DNA of 36,458 nt, from positions 1 through 36,458 of the forward strand of contig VXTR01000033.1 of assembly GCA_009837355.1 (NCBI GenBank), given 5' to 3'. The notes beneath the pieces were generated by a model that was not told where the DNA came from, did not search any database, and was given only the letters and a program-made list of their open reading frames with translations. The position numbers and the translations under genes were made by a program. Of this stretch, positions 1 to 9,139 are shown piece by piece (positions within the stretch are counted from its first letter, which is position 1; every line of letters begins with the position of its first letter). This DNA is from Chloroflexota bacterium (GTDB taxonomy: Bacteria; Chloroflexota; Dehalococcoidia; Lucifugimonadales; UBA3495).

Positions 1-2
1 TG

Positions 3-3000
3 CGGGTGCTGAAGACCTTCGGCGAGGTTGAGGACATGACCTCGGCCGAGGCCCAAGGCCACGCCGACCAGTACACGGCGGAGCGGTGGGACCCGGTGGT
101 GGCGGAACTGCAGAAGCTGGAGGCAGCGGAATCCACGCCGGAGCCGACTCCCGAACCCACGTCGGAACCCGGCGAGTTGCAGGTGGCCGTCACCGCCAGC
201 CCGGCCCATCCCCTGGTGAACGAGACGGTGACGCTGCGGGCGGCCATCTCCAACGCTCCCTCCGGCTCGGACCCCTCGTACAAATGGGAGATCCGGGCCA
301 ACGGCGACTGGCATTCCCAGGGAAGCCGGGCCACCCTCAGCTTCTTGGCCAGCCAGCCGGAATCCTGGAGCTTCCGGGTCACCGTATCCTACGACACCGG
401 GGACTCGGTGACCTCGGACCCAATCACCGTCAGCTGGACTGAGACGCGACCCAACCGGGCGCCGGTGGTGAATACGAAGGGCGGAAACTACGCAGACTTC
501 GTGGGAAAGGGCAACGCGCCCCGGGGCGTCCAGGTCAGCAAGCCCTACGAGGGCATCTTCTCCGACCCGGACGGCGACGAGCTGACCTACACCGTGTCCG
601 TCCCCGCCGACCGCAACGGACTGTTGGAATGGCTTGTAGTCGCCGAAGCGGTCGACCGGGTAGGCATCTTAGTTGATGCCGACGACGACTGGAAGGCCGC
701 CAGCCCGGCGCTGGCCGACCCCCTGACCATAACCGTAACGCTGACTGCCACCGATCCCGACGGGCTGCCGGCATCGATCAACGGCGACTTCTTCACCAAC
801 TGGGACAGCAGTCCCGCCCTGGTGAACGCAATGGCCAATGCGCAGGCCATCAAGCTGACCTTCGACCAAGCTGTGCAGGCGGACCCGGCGCCGGCGCCCG
901 GCCAGTTCACGGTGAACGTTGCCAACGAGGACGGGACGTCCGCCGGGACCATTGCCGTCAGCGGCGTGTCGGTGAACGGGGCCGTGGTGACCCTGGAGCT
1001 GGCCTCGGCGCTGGAGAAGGGCCAGACCGTCACCCTGGACTACGCCCACGACGCCGACGCGCCGCTGACCCGGGCCGCCGGTGGCGGCGACAGCGCCTCC
1101 TCCTTCACGGGGCAGGCCGTGTCGGTGTCCATCACCGACCTTCCGGGTTCGCCGCGGAACTTCGCCGTCAGCACCACGCCCGGCCAGTTGGACGTCGCGG
1201 CGACGTGGGACGCCCTGGACGGCGCGACCTCCTACGAGCTGCGCTGGCGGCTGAACGACGGGGAGTACGAGGCGGACGACACGGCCACCGCCACGGAAAC
1301 CGAGGCGACCATCACCGTGTCCGGCGACGGCCGTTGGGTGGTGGGGCTCAAGGGCTGCAACGCCGGGGGCTGCGGGCCGGAGGTCGAGGCGACGGCGCAG
1401 GTCGGTCCCTTCACGTTTTCCCTCTCCCAGGCCCGGGACGAGGCGGGCAACCCGCGGCCCCGGACCTTCGACGCCAACTGGACCCCGGTGCCCGACGCCA
1501 CCGGCTACCGGCTGCGCTGGAGCCGGCTGACCGACGGGAACTCCCCGCCGCCGCCGTCGGATCCTGAGCCGGATCCGGCTCCGGCTCGAGGCGGTCCCTC
1601 CAAGACAAAGTCGGACATCCCCGGTCCGTCCGGCGACGGCCGGCCCGGGACCAATCCCAATCCCCAGCAAGACAACCAGATGAACCTCCCCGGCGACCAG
1701 ACCAGCGCCCAGTTCACCGTGTCCGGGGACGGCGATTACCTGGTGGAACTGGAGATGTACCTGCACAACCGGGACACGCCCGACGCCTCGTATCGCGGCC
1801 ACGTGGCCGCGCGGGCGACCAACCCCGGCAACGTGGTCCTCTTCCACCAATTCGACTGCGCCACGCAGTCCTCAAAGATCACCGGCGTCTACGGCCAGGC
1901 CCTCGACGGCGGCGTCCACATCACCTGGAACACGCCGGCGGGCTCCATCGACCAGTACCAGTACCAGGTCCAGAGGGGCAACGCGTTCGTCCACGGGCGG
2001 GACGACTGGACGGCCATCGACCCGGGGGCGCCCGTGGACGAAGGGATTCTGGTCAGCAACATGGGCTATTCGGTGTCCTCTAACACGGGCAATACACAGC
2101 ACGATCACACCCAGGCGTTCACAACCGGCAATCACATCTTGGGTTACGTAGTTACTGGCATAGATCTCAATCTCTTGGTCCAAGCCCCGGGAGGAAACGA
2201 TCCAACGACGAGCGTGGAGATTTGGTCTTCGTACAACGACCAGCCACAGAACCAGCTAGGAACGTTTACGACTTCTTCCCCGCTGGTTACGGGAGTCAAC
2301 ACGTTCACGGCTTCCGGAGCAGGCGTCCACCTCGACCCCAAGACGACCTATGTGGTGCTCGTCGATTTCACCCCCGATGGGAACACCGGAGTTCACCTCC
2401 GAAACACCGAGCAGGATGATGAAGACCAGGCAGCTTCTGGTTGGAGTATCAGCGACGAGAGCTTCTATCGGCAGGACGGTGGAAGCAATAATTGGAATTC
2501 GTTTGTACAATCCCGCTTGATTACCGTCCACGGCTACGCCAGGCAGGGCTTGCAGGCCAACGCCCTGGCCGGCACGACCTCCTTCACGCTCACGAACCTC
2601 CAGAACTACAGCAGCTACGCCATCCTCCTGCGGGGCGTGGCCGGCAGCAGCACACGCTGCTTCCAGAAGATGGTCTTCGTCACCCCCTACGACACCACCA
2701 TTCCCGCCATCACCGGCTTCGACGCGTACAAGGGATACGGCACCGGCCCCCGGCAGATCACCCTTGAGTGGGACGACCCCGGCGACTCTTCCCTGACCTA
2801 CGACTACTTCTACACCGGCGTTCCGGTCCACTGGAGCGGCTGGCGGGGCCGGGGAGGCTGGTTCCCGGTGGAGGGCTCGACCCCCACGCCGACGCGGGAC
2901 GGCAAACTGACCGCCGTCATCAGCGGGCTGCCCTGCCAGAACTCCTACTACCACATCCGGATGCGGCCCAACCGGGGCAGCGACCCCGGCACCACGGCGG

Positions 3001-5612
3001 AGAAGGCGTACGTCCACATGGCGAGCCACGGCAGCAACGACGACAGCGTGCGCCGGGGCGACGGAGACGGCAACTGCATATCGGGTTGGGGCGGCGACGA
3101 CGTGCTCTACGGCGAAGGCGGCTTCGACATCCTGTACGGCAACGACGACGACGACATCCTGCACGGCGGCCCGGGCAACGACTGGCTCTTCGGCGGAAAG
3201 GGCGTCGACCAGCTGTACGGCAACCGGGGCAACGACTTCCTAAACGGCGGCCCCGGCGCGGACCACCTGGACGGCGGCCCGGGCACGGACTGGGCGGACT
3301 ACTCCGGCTCCGACGCTGGTGTCACCGTGGCTCTTGGCACCGGGGTCCACTACCGGGGCAACAGCCTTGAAGACACCCTGGTCAGCATCGAAAACGTCAT
3401 CGGCTCAGACTATCGGGATATCCTCAACGGCGACGCCGAGGATAACGTGTTCCGGGGCGGCGCGAGCGCGGACGAGATCCGCGGCTGGGAGGGTTCGGAC
3501 TGGGTGGACTACTCCGGCTCCCCCCAGGGGGTGACCGTCGACCTCAGTATCAACACCCAGTCCGGTGCCCACGCCGAGGGTGATTACGTGACAGGCGTCG
3601 AGAACATCAGTGGATCGGACCATGCCGACACCCTCACCGGCGACGCCGGGGACAACATCCTCCGGGGCGGCGCGGGCGCGGACACGATGGACGGCGGCGG
3701 CGGCACCGACACCGCCGACTACTCCGCCTCCCCCGAGGGGGTGGATGCCGACCTGCAGAAGAGTCCTTCAAGCGGAGGTGTCAACCACGGCGGCCACGCT
3801 GCGGGCGACACCTTCGAAAACATCGAGAACCTCAGGGGCTCGGACCATGACGACGCATATCTGGGAGGAACAGACGACGCGAACGTCATCTGGGGTGGGG
3901 GCGGCAACGACGAGCTGAATGGTCAGGACGGCACCGACACGCTCCACGGCGGCCCCGGAAACGACACCCTGTACGGCGATGACGACGCGGACAAGCTGTA
4001 CGGCGGTCCCGGCAACGACGCGCTGTACGGTGGCGGCAGTGCTTCTGTGGACTCAGATATCGACGAGTTCTACTTCTACCCGGACTTCGGAAGGGACACC
4101 ATCGGGAACTACACCCTGGGCTCCACCAGGTCGGCCAGCGACAAGATCTACCTGTGCGGCATGGAGGGAGTGAGCTACACCGGCAGCCAGGGCTCCGACG
4201 GCTACTACATCAGCGTTTACTCGCTGCAGCCCTGGTGGCCCGGGAGTGATCTGTACCAGACGTTCCAGGGTTCCATCACGCTGGAGGGCGTGAATCCGGG
4301 CGGGTTCAGCAACAACGAGCCCTTTGGCAACCTGAACATCCTCGTCCCCTCCCGCACGGGCTTCACCTGCGACGAGGTCGACCTCTTGGAGGCGGACGCC
4401 AACAGCCCCATGAACCTGGCCATCGAGTCCCACTACGGCGCCGGGATCGCCAGGGCCAGCTGGGACGCCCCCAGCGGCGGCGTGACGAACAGCTTCGAAA
4501 TAGAGTGGAAGGAAGCCGAGACCGGCATTGTGAGGACCTACAACGAGGGCGCGGGCGTGCGCAGCTTCACCCTGCGCGGGAAGCGGCTGGCCCGGTGGGT
4601 GCGGGTGGGCGCTAAGTCCAACTCTGGCATCAGGTGGAGCGCCGCCGTCGCCCCGCCGGCCGACCCGCTGCAGGTCTGGTTCATCGAGGGCACCCCCCGG
4701 ATCAATGCCAGTATCGGCAGGGTCTTCTTCTACACCGACACGAACGTGACCTATAGCGTTACGCCGGTGTGCTCCGTCCCGGGGGCAACGATCAACTGTA
4801 TCGAGCGCACCCTGACCAGCCTCGATCATCCCAACCACACTGGAGGTACGAACCTGCCCGTTCCCCCTGGCACCAGTGTCAGGACCACGATTTCCGTTGC
4901 CCGCACCAGCAACGGCGAGACTGCCTCCCATGTGGCGGAGACCCAGTCCGGCGGACCGTTGCCGCCCCAGGCGTGGGCCTCCGGCGGCAACGGCCGGCTG
5001 GTGGTCGTCTGGAGCGAGGCTGAGGAGGACGAAACTAGCCAGGTCGGAAGCATCAACGGCTACGTGGTGGAGCTCCGCACCCGTTTGGATGACGGCTCCT
5101 GGAGCGGCTGGTTGTCGAACACCGTGAAGGCCGTGACCGACCGCACCCACACCTTCACCGGCCTGGCCGAGGGCACCTACCAGGTCCGGGTCCGCGGGCG
5201 GACCGACGGCGCCAGCGGCGAGCCCAGCCCCAGCGATATCGAAATACTGGGCGGCACCTCCCCCATGCGGACCGTGGTGGTGTCCCGGGCCAACGTCAAC
5301 CCGCCGCAACCGCCTAGGCACACCACCAGCATCACGCCCGGCGAAGGCAAGCTGACGGTGAACTGGGAGCGGCCATACGCCGACGACCGCTCGCTGATAT
5401 ACGGCTACGCCGTGCGCTACAAGGTCGCCAGCGCGCCCGACAGCGACTACGAGACCAAGATGGTGTACCCGCGCCCCGGCGCGGCCAGCGGCAGCGTGGA
5501 ACTCACGAGCCTCACCAACGGCACGACCTACACGGTGCAGATGCGGTCCCACAACGCCGTAGGCGTCAGCCAGTGGCACACCATCGGCTTCAAGAACCAC
5601 ACCCCCAACTAG
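3..5612 (+). CDS. Giant modular secreted FN3/RTX surface protein (5' end probably outside window)
   Basis: About 1,868 residues are visible from a GTG at position 6. The frame is open to the window edge and no signal peptide is seen, so the real start probably lies upstream. Domains in order (approximate residues): Pro/Glu/Thr linker 40-57; Ig/PKD-like 58-145; cadherin-like segment with SDPDGDELTYTV 149-265; SwmB-like beta domain 268-375; FN3 380-467; a second FN3 broken by a Pro-rich insert; FN3 from about 620 that is split by a foreign-looking insert at 680-846; FN3 897-1010; two blocks of GGxGxDxL calcium-binding RTX nonapeptides within 1014-1390; further FN3 domains at 1458-1556, 1652-1760 and 1762-1868. 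RTX repeats fold outside the cell on binding calcium, so an exported adhesin or matrix role is inferred. No catalytic domain was recognised. A strong hairpin follows the stop. Confidence 0.9.
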   Translation, partial: RVLKTFGEVEDMTSAEAQGHADQYTAERWDPVVAELQKLEAAESTPEPTPEPTSEPGELQVAVTASPAHPLVNETVTLRAAISNAPSGSDPSYKWEIRANGDWHSQGSRATLSFLASQPESWSFRVTVSYDTGDSVTSDPITVSWTETRPNRAPVVNTKGGNYADFVGKGNAPRGVQVSKPYEGIFSDPDGDELTYTVSVPADRNGLLEWLVVAEAVDRVGILVDADDDWKAASPALADPLTITVTLTATDPDGLPASINGDFFTNWDSSPALVNAMANAQAIKLTFDQAVQADPAPAPGQFTVNVANEDGTSAGTIAVSGVSVNGAVVTLELASALEKGQTVTLDYAHDADAPLTRAAGGGDSASSFTGQAVSVSITDLPGSPRNFAVSTTPGQLDVAATWDALDGATSYELRWRLNDGEYEADDTATATETEATITVSGDGRWVVGLKGCNAGGCGPEVEATAQVGPFTFSLSQARDEAGNPRPRTFDANWTPVPDATGYRLRWSRLTDGNSPPPPSDPEPDPAPARGGPSKTKSDIPGPSGDGRPGTNPNPQQDNQMNLPGDQTSAQFTVSGDGDYLVELEMYLHNRDTPDASYRGHVAARATNPGNVVLFHQFDCATQSSKITGVYGQALDGGVHITWNTPAGSIDQYQYQVQRGNAFVHGRDDWTAIDPGAPVDEGILVSNMGYSVSSNTGNTQHDHTQAFTTGNHILGYVVTGIDLNLLVQAPGGNDPTTSVEIWSSYNDQPQNQLGTFTTSSPLVTGVNTFTASGAGVHLDPKTTYVVLVDFTPDGNTGVHLRNTEQDDEDQAASGWSISDESFYRQDGGSNNWNSFVQSRLITVHGYARQGLQANALAGTTSFTLTNLQNYSSYAILLRGVAGSSTRCFQKMVFVTPYDTTIPAITGFDAYKGYGTGPRQITLEWDDPGDSSLTYDYFYTGVPVHWSGWRGRGGWFPVEGSTPTPTRDGKLTAVISGLPCQNSYYHIRMRPNRGSDPGTTAEKAYVHMASHGSNDDSVRRGDGDGNCISGWGGDDVLYGEGGFDILYGNDDDDILHGGPGNDWLFGGKGVDQLYGNRGNDFLNGGPGADHLDGGPGTDWADYSGSDAGVTVALGTGVHYRGNSLEDTLVSIENVIGSDYRDILNGDAEDNVFRGGASADEIRGWEGSDWVDYSGSPQGVTVDLSINTQSGAHAEGDYVTGVENISGSDHADTLTGDAGDNILRGGAGADTMDGGGGTDTADYSASPEGVDADLQKSPSSGGVNHGGHAAGDTFENIENLRGSDHDDAYLGGTDDANVIWGGGGNDELNGQDGTDTLHGGPGNDTLYGDDDADKLYGGPGNDALYGGGSASVDSDIDEFYFYPDFGRDTIGNYTLGSTRSASDKIYLCGMEGVSYTGSQGSDGYYISVYSLQPWWPGSDLYQTFQGSITLEGVNPGGFSNNEPFGNLNILVPSRTGFTCDEVDLLEADANSPMNLAIESHYGAGIARASWDAPSGGVTNSFEIEWKEAETGIVRTYNEGAGVRSFTLRGKRLARWVRVGAKSNSGIRWSAAVAPPADPLQVWFIEGTPRINASIGRVFFYTDTNVTYSVTPVCSVPGATINCIERTLTSLDHPNHTGGTNLPVPPGTSVRTTISVARTSNGETASHVAETQSGGPLPPQAWASGGNGRLVVVWSEAEEDETSQVGSINGYVVELRTRLDDGSWSGWLSNTVKAVTDRTHTFTGLAEGTYQVRVRGRTDGASGEPSPSDIEILGGTSPMRTVVVSRANVNPPQPPRHTTSITPGEGKLTVNWERPYADDRSLIYGYAVRYKVASAPDSDYETKMVYPRPGAASGSVELTSLTNGTTYTVQMRSHNAVGVSQWHTIGFKNHTPN

Positions 5613-5634
5613 GGATGCTCAGCAGCTCGCCAGT

Positions 5635-5707
5635 GATGCGGGCGGCACAGAGGGCTGAGAGGCGGCCCCGGCGTTTACCCGGAGCGCCGGAGCCGCCTCT
5701 TTCATGA
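5635..5707. repeat. Dispersed repeat, copy 1 (pair with 21640-21712)
   Basis: This 73-bp stretch matches 21640-21712 along its full length, from GATGCGGGC through the hairpin to CTCTTTCATGA. Most differences lie in the left third and in the hairpin loop. It includes the hairpin described as the terminator of the preceding gene. The second copy follows no intact gene, which suggests a mobile or REP-like element instead of a simple terminator. Confidence 0.65.
5658..5704 (+). terminator. Rho-independent-type terminator after the giant FN3/RTX gene
   Basis: GAGGCGGC and GCCGCCTC form the outer stem and CCGGCG with CGCCGG the inner stem, around a loop of about 11 nt. A short T-rich stretch (CTCTTTC) follows. 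The hairpin starts about 45 bp after the TAG stop at 5612. Confidence 0.7.
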
Positions 5708-5807
5708 TGGAAGCCCGGGCTGCTCCGATGGGCGGCGTTCCAGGACTCCGGCGCACCTCCGGGGTGAGACTGCCCGGCGGGACCAGCGCCCAAAGGAGAC
5801 AGGCAGA

Positions 5808-6116
5808 ATGACGACCGGCCCCTTCCCGCCCCGGGTGTGGCTCAACGCGAACGCCGTGTGGGAGTTGCTGGACCGGCTCGACATTTCCCAGAACCGACTG
5901 GCCCGTCGGGCGGGCATATCGCCCGGCCACCTTTCCCTGCCGATGAACGGCAAGCGCAGCCCGGCCCCCGCCGTCCGGCGTCGGCTGATGAGTGCCCTGG
6001 GCGTGGACGACTTCCACCGGCTGTTCATCATGGAGCGGCCGGAGTATGCTGGCGGGAACGCAGGGATAACCAACTCCAGACGCAAGAAGGGCGACACACA
6101 GGCGCAACACGAGTAG
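5808..6116 (+). CDS. Small XRE-type helix-turn-helix protein, copy 1
   Basis: A 102-residue protein with an ATG start preceded by AGGAGA at good spacing. Residues about 13-65 form a compact XRE/lambda-repressor-like HTH: LDISQNRLARRAGISPGHLS is the helix pair with turn, followed by the SPAPAVRRRLMSALGV helix typical of this fold. The tail is basic and carries no other domain. The DNA around it is closely duplicated at 8147-8360. The third HTH domain of the protein at 32597-33511 is related in sequence. A transcriptional regulator role is inferred; no partner toxin is visible, so an antitoxin assignment is not supported. It lies just upstream of a lipoprotein metallopeptidase gene on the same strand. 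Confidence 0.75.
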   Translation: MTTGPFPPRVWLNANAVWELLDRLDISQNRLARRAGISPGHLSLPMNGKRSPAPAVRRRLMSALGVDDFHRLFIMERPEYAGGNAGITNSRRKKGDTQAQHE

Positions 6117-6149
6117 GCCGCGGGACCGGCGGGCCGGTTCCGATAGAGG

Positions 6150-7778
6150 ATGAATTTACCAAGCGGCCGCAGCAGACCACTAACACGCCAAGCCATCGGG
6201 AGTTTCCTCATGCTGGTGCCGCTTCATTGGCTCGCCCATATTGGCATGCTCATTATTTCGGTTTTAGCCCTGGCCTGCTCAACTGCCGACGTTGCGCCAG
6301 GCACTACAACGACAACGACGCTTGAGCCCAGCCCTAATCCGGTGCCAGTCCCTACGGACGCTCTGTCGCCCACGGAAACAATTGCGCTGGTCCCCAGCCC
6401 TTCGTACACTTCAATGCCCACGATTGTTCCCACAGTAGCCCCCCGGAGTACGGCTACTCCTTCGACGATTCCTGCCATAACTCCCACGCTGACGGCAATT
6501 CTTACGGCCACGCCATTACCTACGCCTACTTACACACTGCCACCGCCACCGACCAGAACCATCGTCCCAGCGGAAGTTGGACCCAACCAGGAAGTAGACA
6601 ACAATCCCCCTTGGGTAAGCGACGGCATCACGGCAATAGAAAGGGAGGCATTGCGCAGGCTGGGCTGGATTGAAGACGAGGGTGATGACTTAAGCAAAAG
6701 GATCGTTGACGAGATATCGCGGTTGCCCTGGATGAGAGAAACGGTCACAGGGGATGTAGTCGCGGCCCTGGACTGGTTCGAGCGCATCGATAGAAGCGAC
6801 GAGGCTCTTGTTCTCTCGCTGCTGGACATGCCCTTTCTCAAGAGCCTTGAAGGCCAGGACCTGTTGATTCTGGAGGCCGTGCGGCGGATGGCGAGGGATG
6901 AGAAAAAGACGGTCGCGCTGAAGGAATCCCGGATCTTCATCGAGGGAATCAAGGATATGGACTATCCCTTGGTAGCTGCAGCTGGAACCCTTCGCGATGC
7001 TGATGAAATAGGGCGGATGCTTACCCCCGGTTACGGGCGAGTGGAGACTTGGCAGGGCCAAACTGAGCTCACTCCCGACCTCACCGTCAGCGTCGTTCGC
7101 ACAGAGGGCGATCCCCTGCCGGGGACAATGGCAGAGATAGTTCGCATACTCGGGATGCTCGAAGGGTTTATGGACATACCCTTGCCTAACCCGAACCCGG
7201 TCTTTGTCTTTAACGATGCGTCGTCTCGCGTCCCTGGTTCTCAAGGCACAAGGTATGGTTTCGCCTATGGCCTGAGGTCCGACCGAGAGCAGATTAAGGA
7301 TTACGGTGGAAGGGAACTGCTTCCATCCGTGGTCATTCACGAGGTTGCCCACGACTATTTCGGAAGTCCCCTAAAGTCCTGGTATAACCACTTGCCGGTT
7401 ATAGCCTTTGAGTACATCTACAGGTTAGACGGCAGGGACCCGACCGAATTGCCCGCAGAGGTGCTGGACGTTATTGAGAGGCGTGAGTGCGAAGCCCGCA
7501 ACATTAAGCATCACGAAGAAATGGAAGAGCGGTGGGAGGAACGGGAGCAATTCAGATGCGGACACTATCTTGGATTCTGGTTGGGGAGGGAGCTGCTTGA
7601 GGCCGTAGGTCAGGAAGAGTTTCTATTCAAAATCAGGAATATGCACCGAATCTCGCAAGCGGAACTTGCAAAAGGCGGCAACCCTGGCATCGACCAGATA
7701 AGGGAGTTATTTCCAGACCAGCTGGCGACAGTGGATAGGTACTGGTCCGGCGAAGTCGGCACTCCCGAGATGCGCTGA
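6150..7778 (+). CDS. Lipoprotein with Pro/Thr-rich linker and HExxH metallopeptidase-like domain
   Basis: A 542-residue protein. The N-terminal hydrophobic segment ends in the lipobox LALAC (Cys43 from the ATG at 6150), so export and lipid anchoring are likely. Residues 45-140 are a Pro/Thr/Ser-rich spacer of the kind seen in surface lipoproteins. The C-terminal half carries HEVAH at residues 397-401, the zinc motif of gluzincin-type peptidases; Glu421, 20 residues on, is a possible third ligand. A Glu-rich helical stretch follows. The exact peptidase family was not recognised and activity is inferred. The start is uncertain: an ATG at 6210 has a better-spaced GGGAG and would give a more typical 22-residue signal peptide. 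The gene sits between the two duplicated HTH genes. Confidence 0.8.
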   Translation: MNLPSGRSRPLTRQAIGSFLMLVPLHWLAHIGMLIISVLALACSTADVAPGTTTTTTLEPSPNPVPVPTDALSPTETIALVPSPSYTSMPTIVPTVAPRSTATPSTIPAITPTLTAILTATPLPTPTYTLPPPPTRTIVPAEVGPNQEVDNNPPWVSDGITAIEREALRRLGWIEDEGDDLSKRIVDEISRLPWMRETVTGDVVAALDWFERIDRSDEALVLSLLDMPFLKSLEGQDLLILEAVRRMARDEKKTVALKESRIFIEGIKDMDYPLVAAAGTLRDADEIGRMLTPGYGRVETWQGQTELTPDLTVSVVRTEGDPLPGTMAEIVRILGMLEGFMDIPLPNPNPVFVFNDASSRVPGSQGTRYGFAYGLRSDREQIKDYGGRELLPSVVIHEVAHDYFGSPLKSWYNHLPVIAFEYIYRLDGRDPTELPAEVLDVIERRECEARNIKHHEEMEERWEEREQFRCGHYLGFWLGRELLEAVGQEEFLFKIRNMHRISQAELAKGGNPGIDQIRELFPDQLATVDRYWSGEVGTPEMR

Positions 7779-8146
7779 GGCCTTCAGCCAGGGAGTGGCT
7801 TCGTTAGGGGGCATGTGGAAATGGAAGGGCGCAACCCTCAGTCGCACGATAGGCAGGGGAAGAATCATCATCAGCCCGGCCCCGCGTTCGTCAGTTGGGA
7901 CTGCTCCTCGGCTATCCAGGCACAGCAAGCGGACTCCCGCACACGGGGCCTGACTGAAACCCAGTACGACCCACGTACGTGGCGGCTGCCGGGGGTGTCG
8001 TGCAGCACTGCCCACGTTGGGAGCGCCGGTTGTCGGCCCAGGAACACAACGCCGATAGACGACCCTGAAGGATCGGTCTGATGCCGCGACAGAGCTTTGA
8101 CCCATACAGCCGACCCTTTTACGCCTTTCCCGAGGAGACCCGCAGA
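7779..8146. other. Intergenic, no gene recognised
   Basis: The 368 bp between the metallopeptidase lipoprotein and the second HTH copy contain only a short open frame with no recognisable features. No convincing terminator, promoter or RNA gene was seen. The last 20 bp (GGAGACCCGCAGAATGA) match the ribosome-binding region of HTH copy 1. Confidence 0.5.
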
Positions 8147-8171
8147 ATGAGGACCGGCCGCTCCGCCCCGG

Positions 8172-8504
8172 GTGTGGCTCAACGCCGTCGCCGTGTGGGA
8201 GTTGCTGGACCTACTCGACATCGCCCAGAACCGACTGGCCCGTCGGGCGGGCATTTCGCCCGGACACCTGTCCTTGCTGATGAACGGCATGCGCAGCCCG
8301 GCCCCCAAAGTCAGGCGGCGGTTGATGAAAGCCCTGGGCGTGGACGACTTTCACCGGCTGTTCACTATAGAGCGAGGCGATTTCGCTACCACATTTCTGG
8401 GGCCGACGGGTCGGATGTTGATCACATCGCTGGCGACTCCTGTAATGGAAACGTCTCAGCGCAAACCCGCGTACCGCTCCCAACTGGCACTGTATCCGAC
8501 CTGA
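8172..8504 (+). CDS. Small XRE-type helix-turn-helix protein, copy 2 (possibly broken at its start)
   Basis: A 110-residue frame from a GTG. It is nearly the same as copy 1 over residues 1-60 (LDIAQNRLARRAGISPGHLS for the HTH) and diverges after RLF. The nucleotide copy includes the ribosome-binding site and the ATG at 8147, but 2 nt are missing between that ATG and the conserved GTGTGGCTCAAC. Translation from the ATG therefore enters the wrong frame. The protein is made only if the GTG at 8172 is used, and that codon lacks a clear Shine-Dalgarno sequence. This is either a start-shifted gene or a recent pseudogene. Function, as for copy 1, is inferred to be DNA binding. Confidence 0.55.
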   Translation: MWLNAVAVWELLDLLDIAQNRLARRAGISPGHLSLLMNGMRSPAPKVRRRLMKALGVDDFHRLFTIERGDFATTFLGPTGRMLITSLATPVMETSQRKPAYRSQLALYPT

Positions 8505-8658
8505 AACCCTGGCATATTTGTTTTACGCCTCGGGCCTGCGCTAGCGATTTCAGATAGCGCCTCTACAGCTTACCGGTCCAGAGTAAGCAGCGCTTGGCTT
8601 TCTAGGCAACCCCACGGGCGCGTTCATCCGGCACTGCGTCGACCGGAAATCTGTTGGG

Positions 8659-9015
8659 TTATTCCGAACTCTCGGCTGCGGCCTGCGCGCGAGCCTGCCG
8701 TTCCATCAGAACCGAATTGCGTAGAAAACAGGCGACCCACACCACGGTCGCGCACCCGACAAACACCAGCCCCATGTTGAGGAGGGTATTGGCCCATGTG
8801 TTATGTTCCCGGTTCAACATGATGCCCCATACGGCCGCGGTGGCGACGATTGCTGCCAAACCCATGAAAACGCTGATCGGCGCAGCGAATCGCCAGCCCA
8901 CGTGCCCCATGACGCGGGCGCATATAATCCCCGTTAGCACAGATGGAGACAGGCAGACTCCGACAAACAGGGAAAGTATCTTGATGGCAAACGCGTCATC
9001 AGCACCCAAAGGCAT
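8659..9015 (-). CDS. Small membrane protein, unknown function
   Basis: 118 residues from the ATG at 9015, chosen because AGGAGG lies 7 nt upstream; the frame is open further upstream but that part is Arg/Pro-rich and not protein-like. Three hydrophobic segments are visible (about residues 10-32, 37-60 and 72-95), the second containing ISVFMGLAAIVATAAVWG. Short polar ends and a basic/Ala-rich C-terminus follow. An inner-membrane location is likely. I do not recognise the family. It is read in the same direction as the next three minus-strand genes but is well separated from them. Confidence 0.65.
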   Translation of the reverse strand: MPLGADDAFAIKILSLFVGVCLSPSVLTGIICARVMGHVGWRFAAPISVFMGLAAIVATAAVWGIMLNREHNTWANTLLNMGLVFVGCATVVWVACFLRNSVLMERQARAQAAAESSE

Positions 9016-9139
9016 CTTTCGTTCCTCCTGACAGCTCAACGCTTCACCATGGTGATGTGGGACCAATTTAAGGGATTCCATGAACGATGGGCAGGCACTT
9101 GGGTGCTTGACCAATTCAATCATACGGGACGGTTCGCGT

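Noticed and set aside
3061-4040. Regularly repeated GGCGGC(C/G)... DNA that could look like a repeat array
   Set aside because: It is the coding sequence of RTX nonapeptides with diverged codons, not a CRISPR or DNA-level tandem array. No CRISPR array was seen anywhere in the window.
669-5600. Several long antisense open frames opposite the giant FN3/RTX gene
   Set aside because: They mirror the repetitive GC-rich coding strand and have no ribosome-binding sites or recognisable domains.
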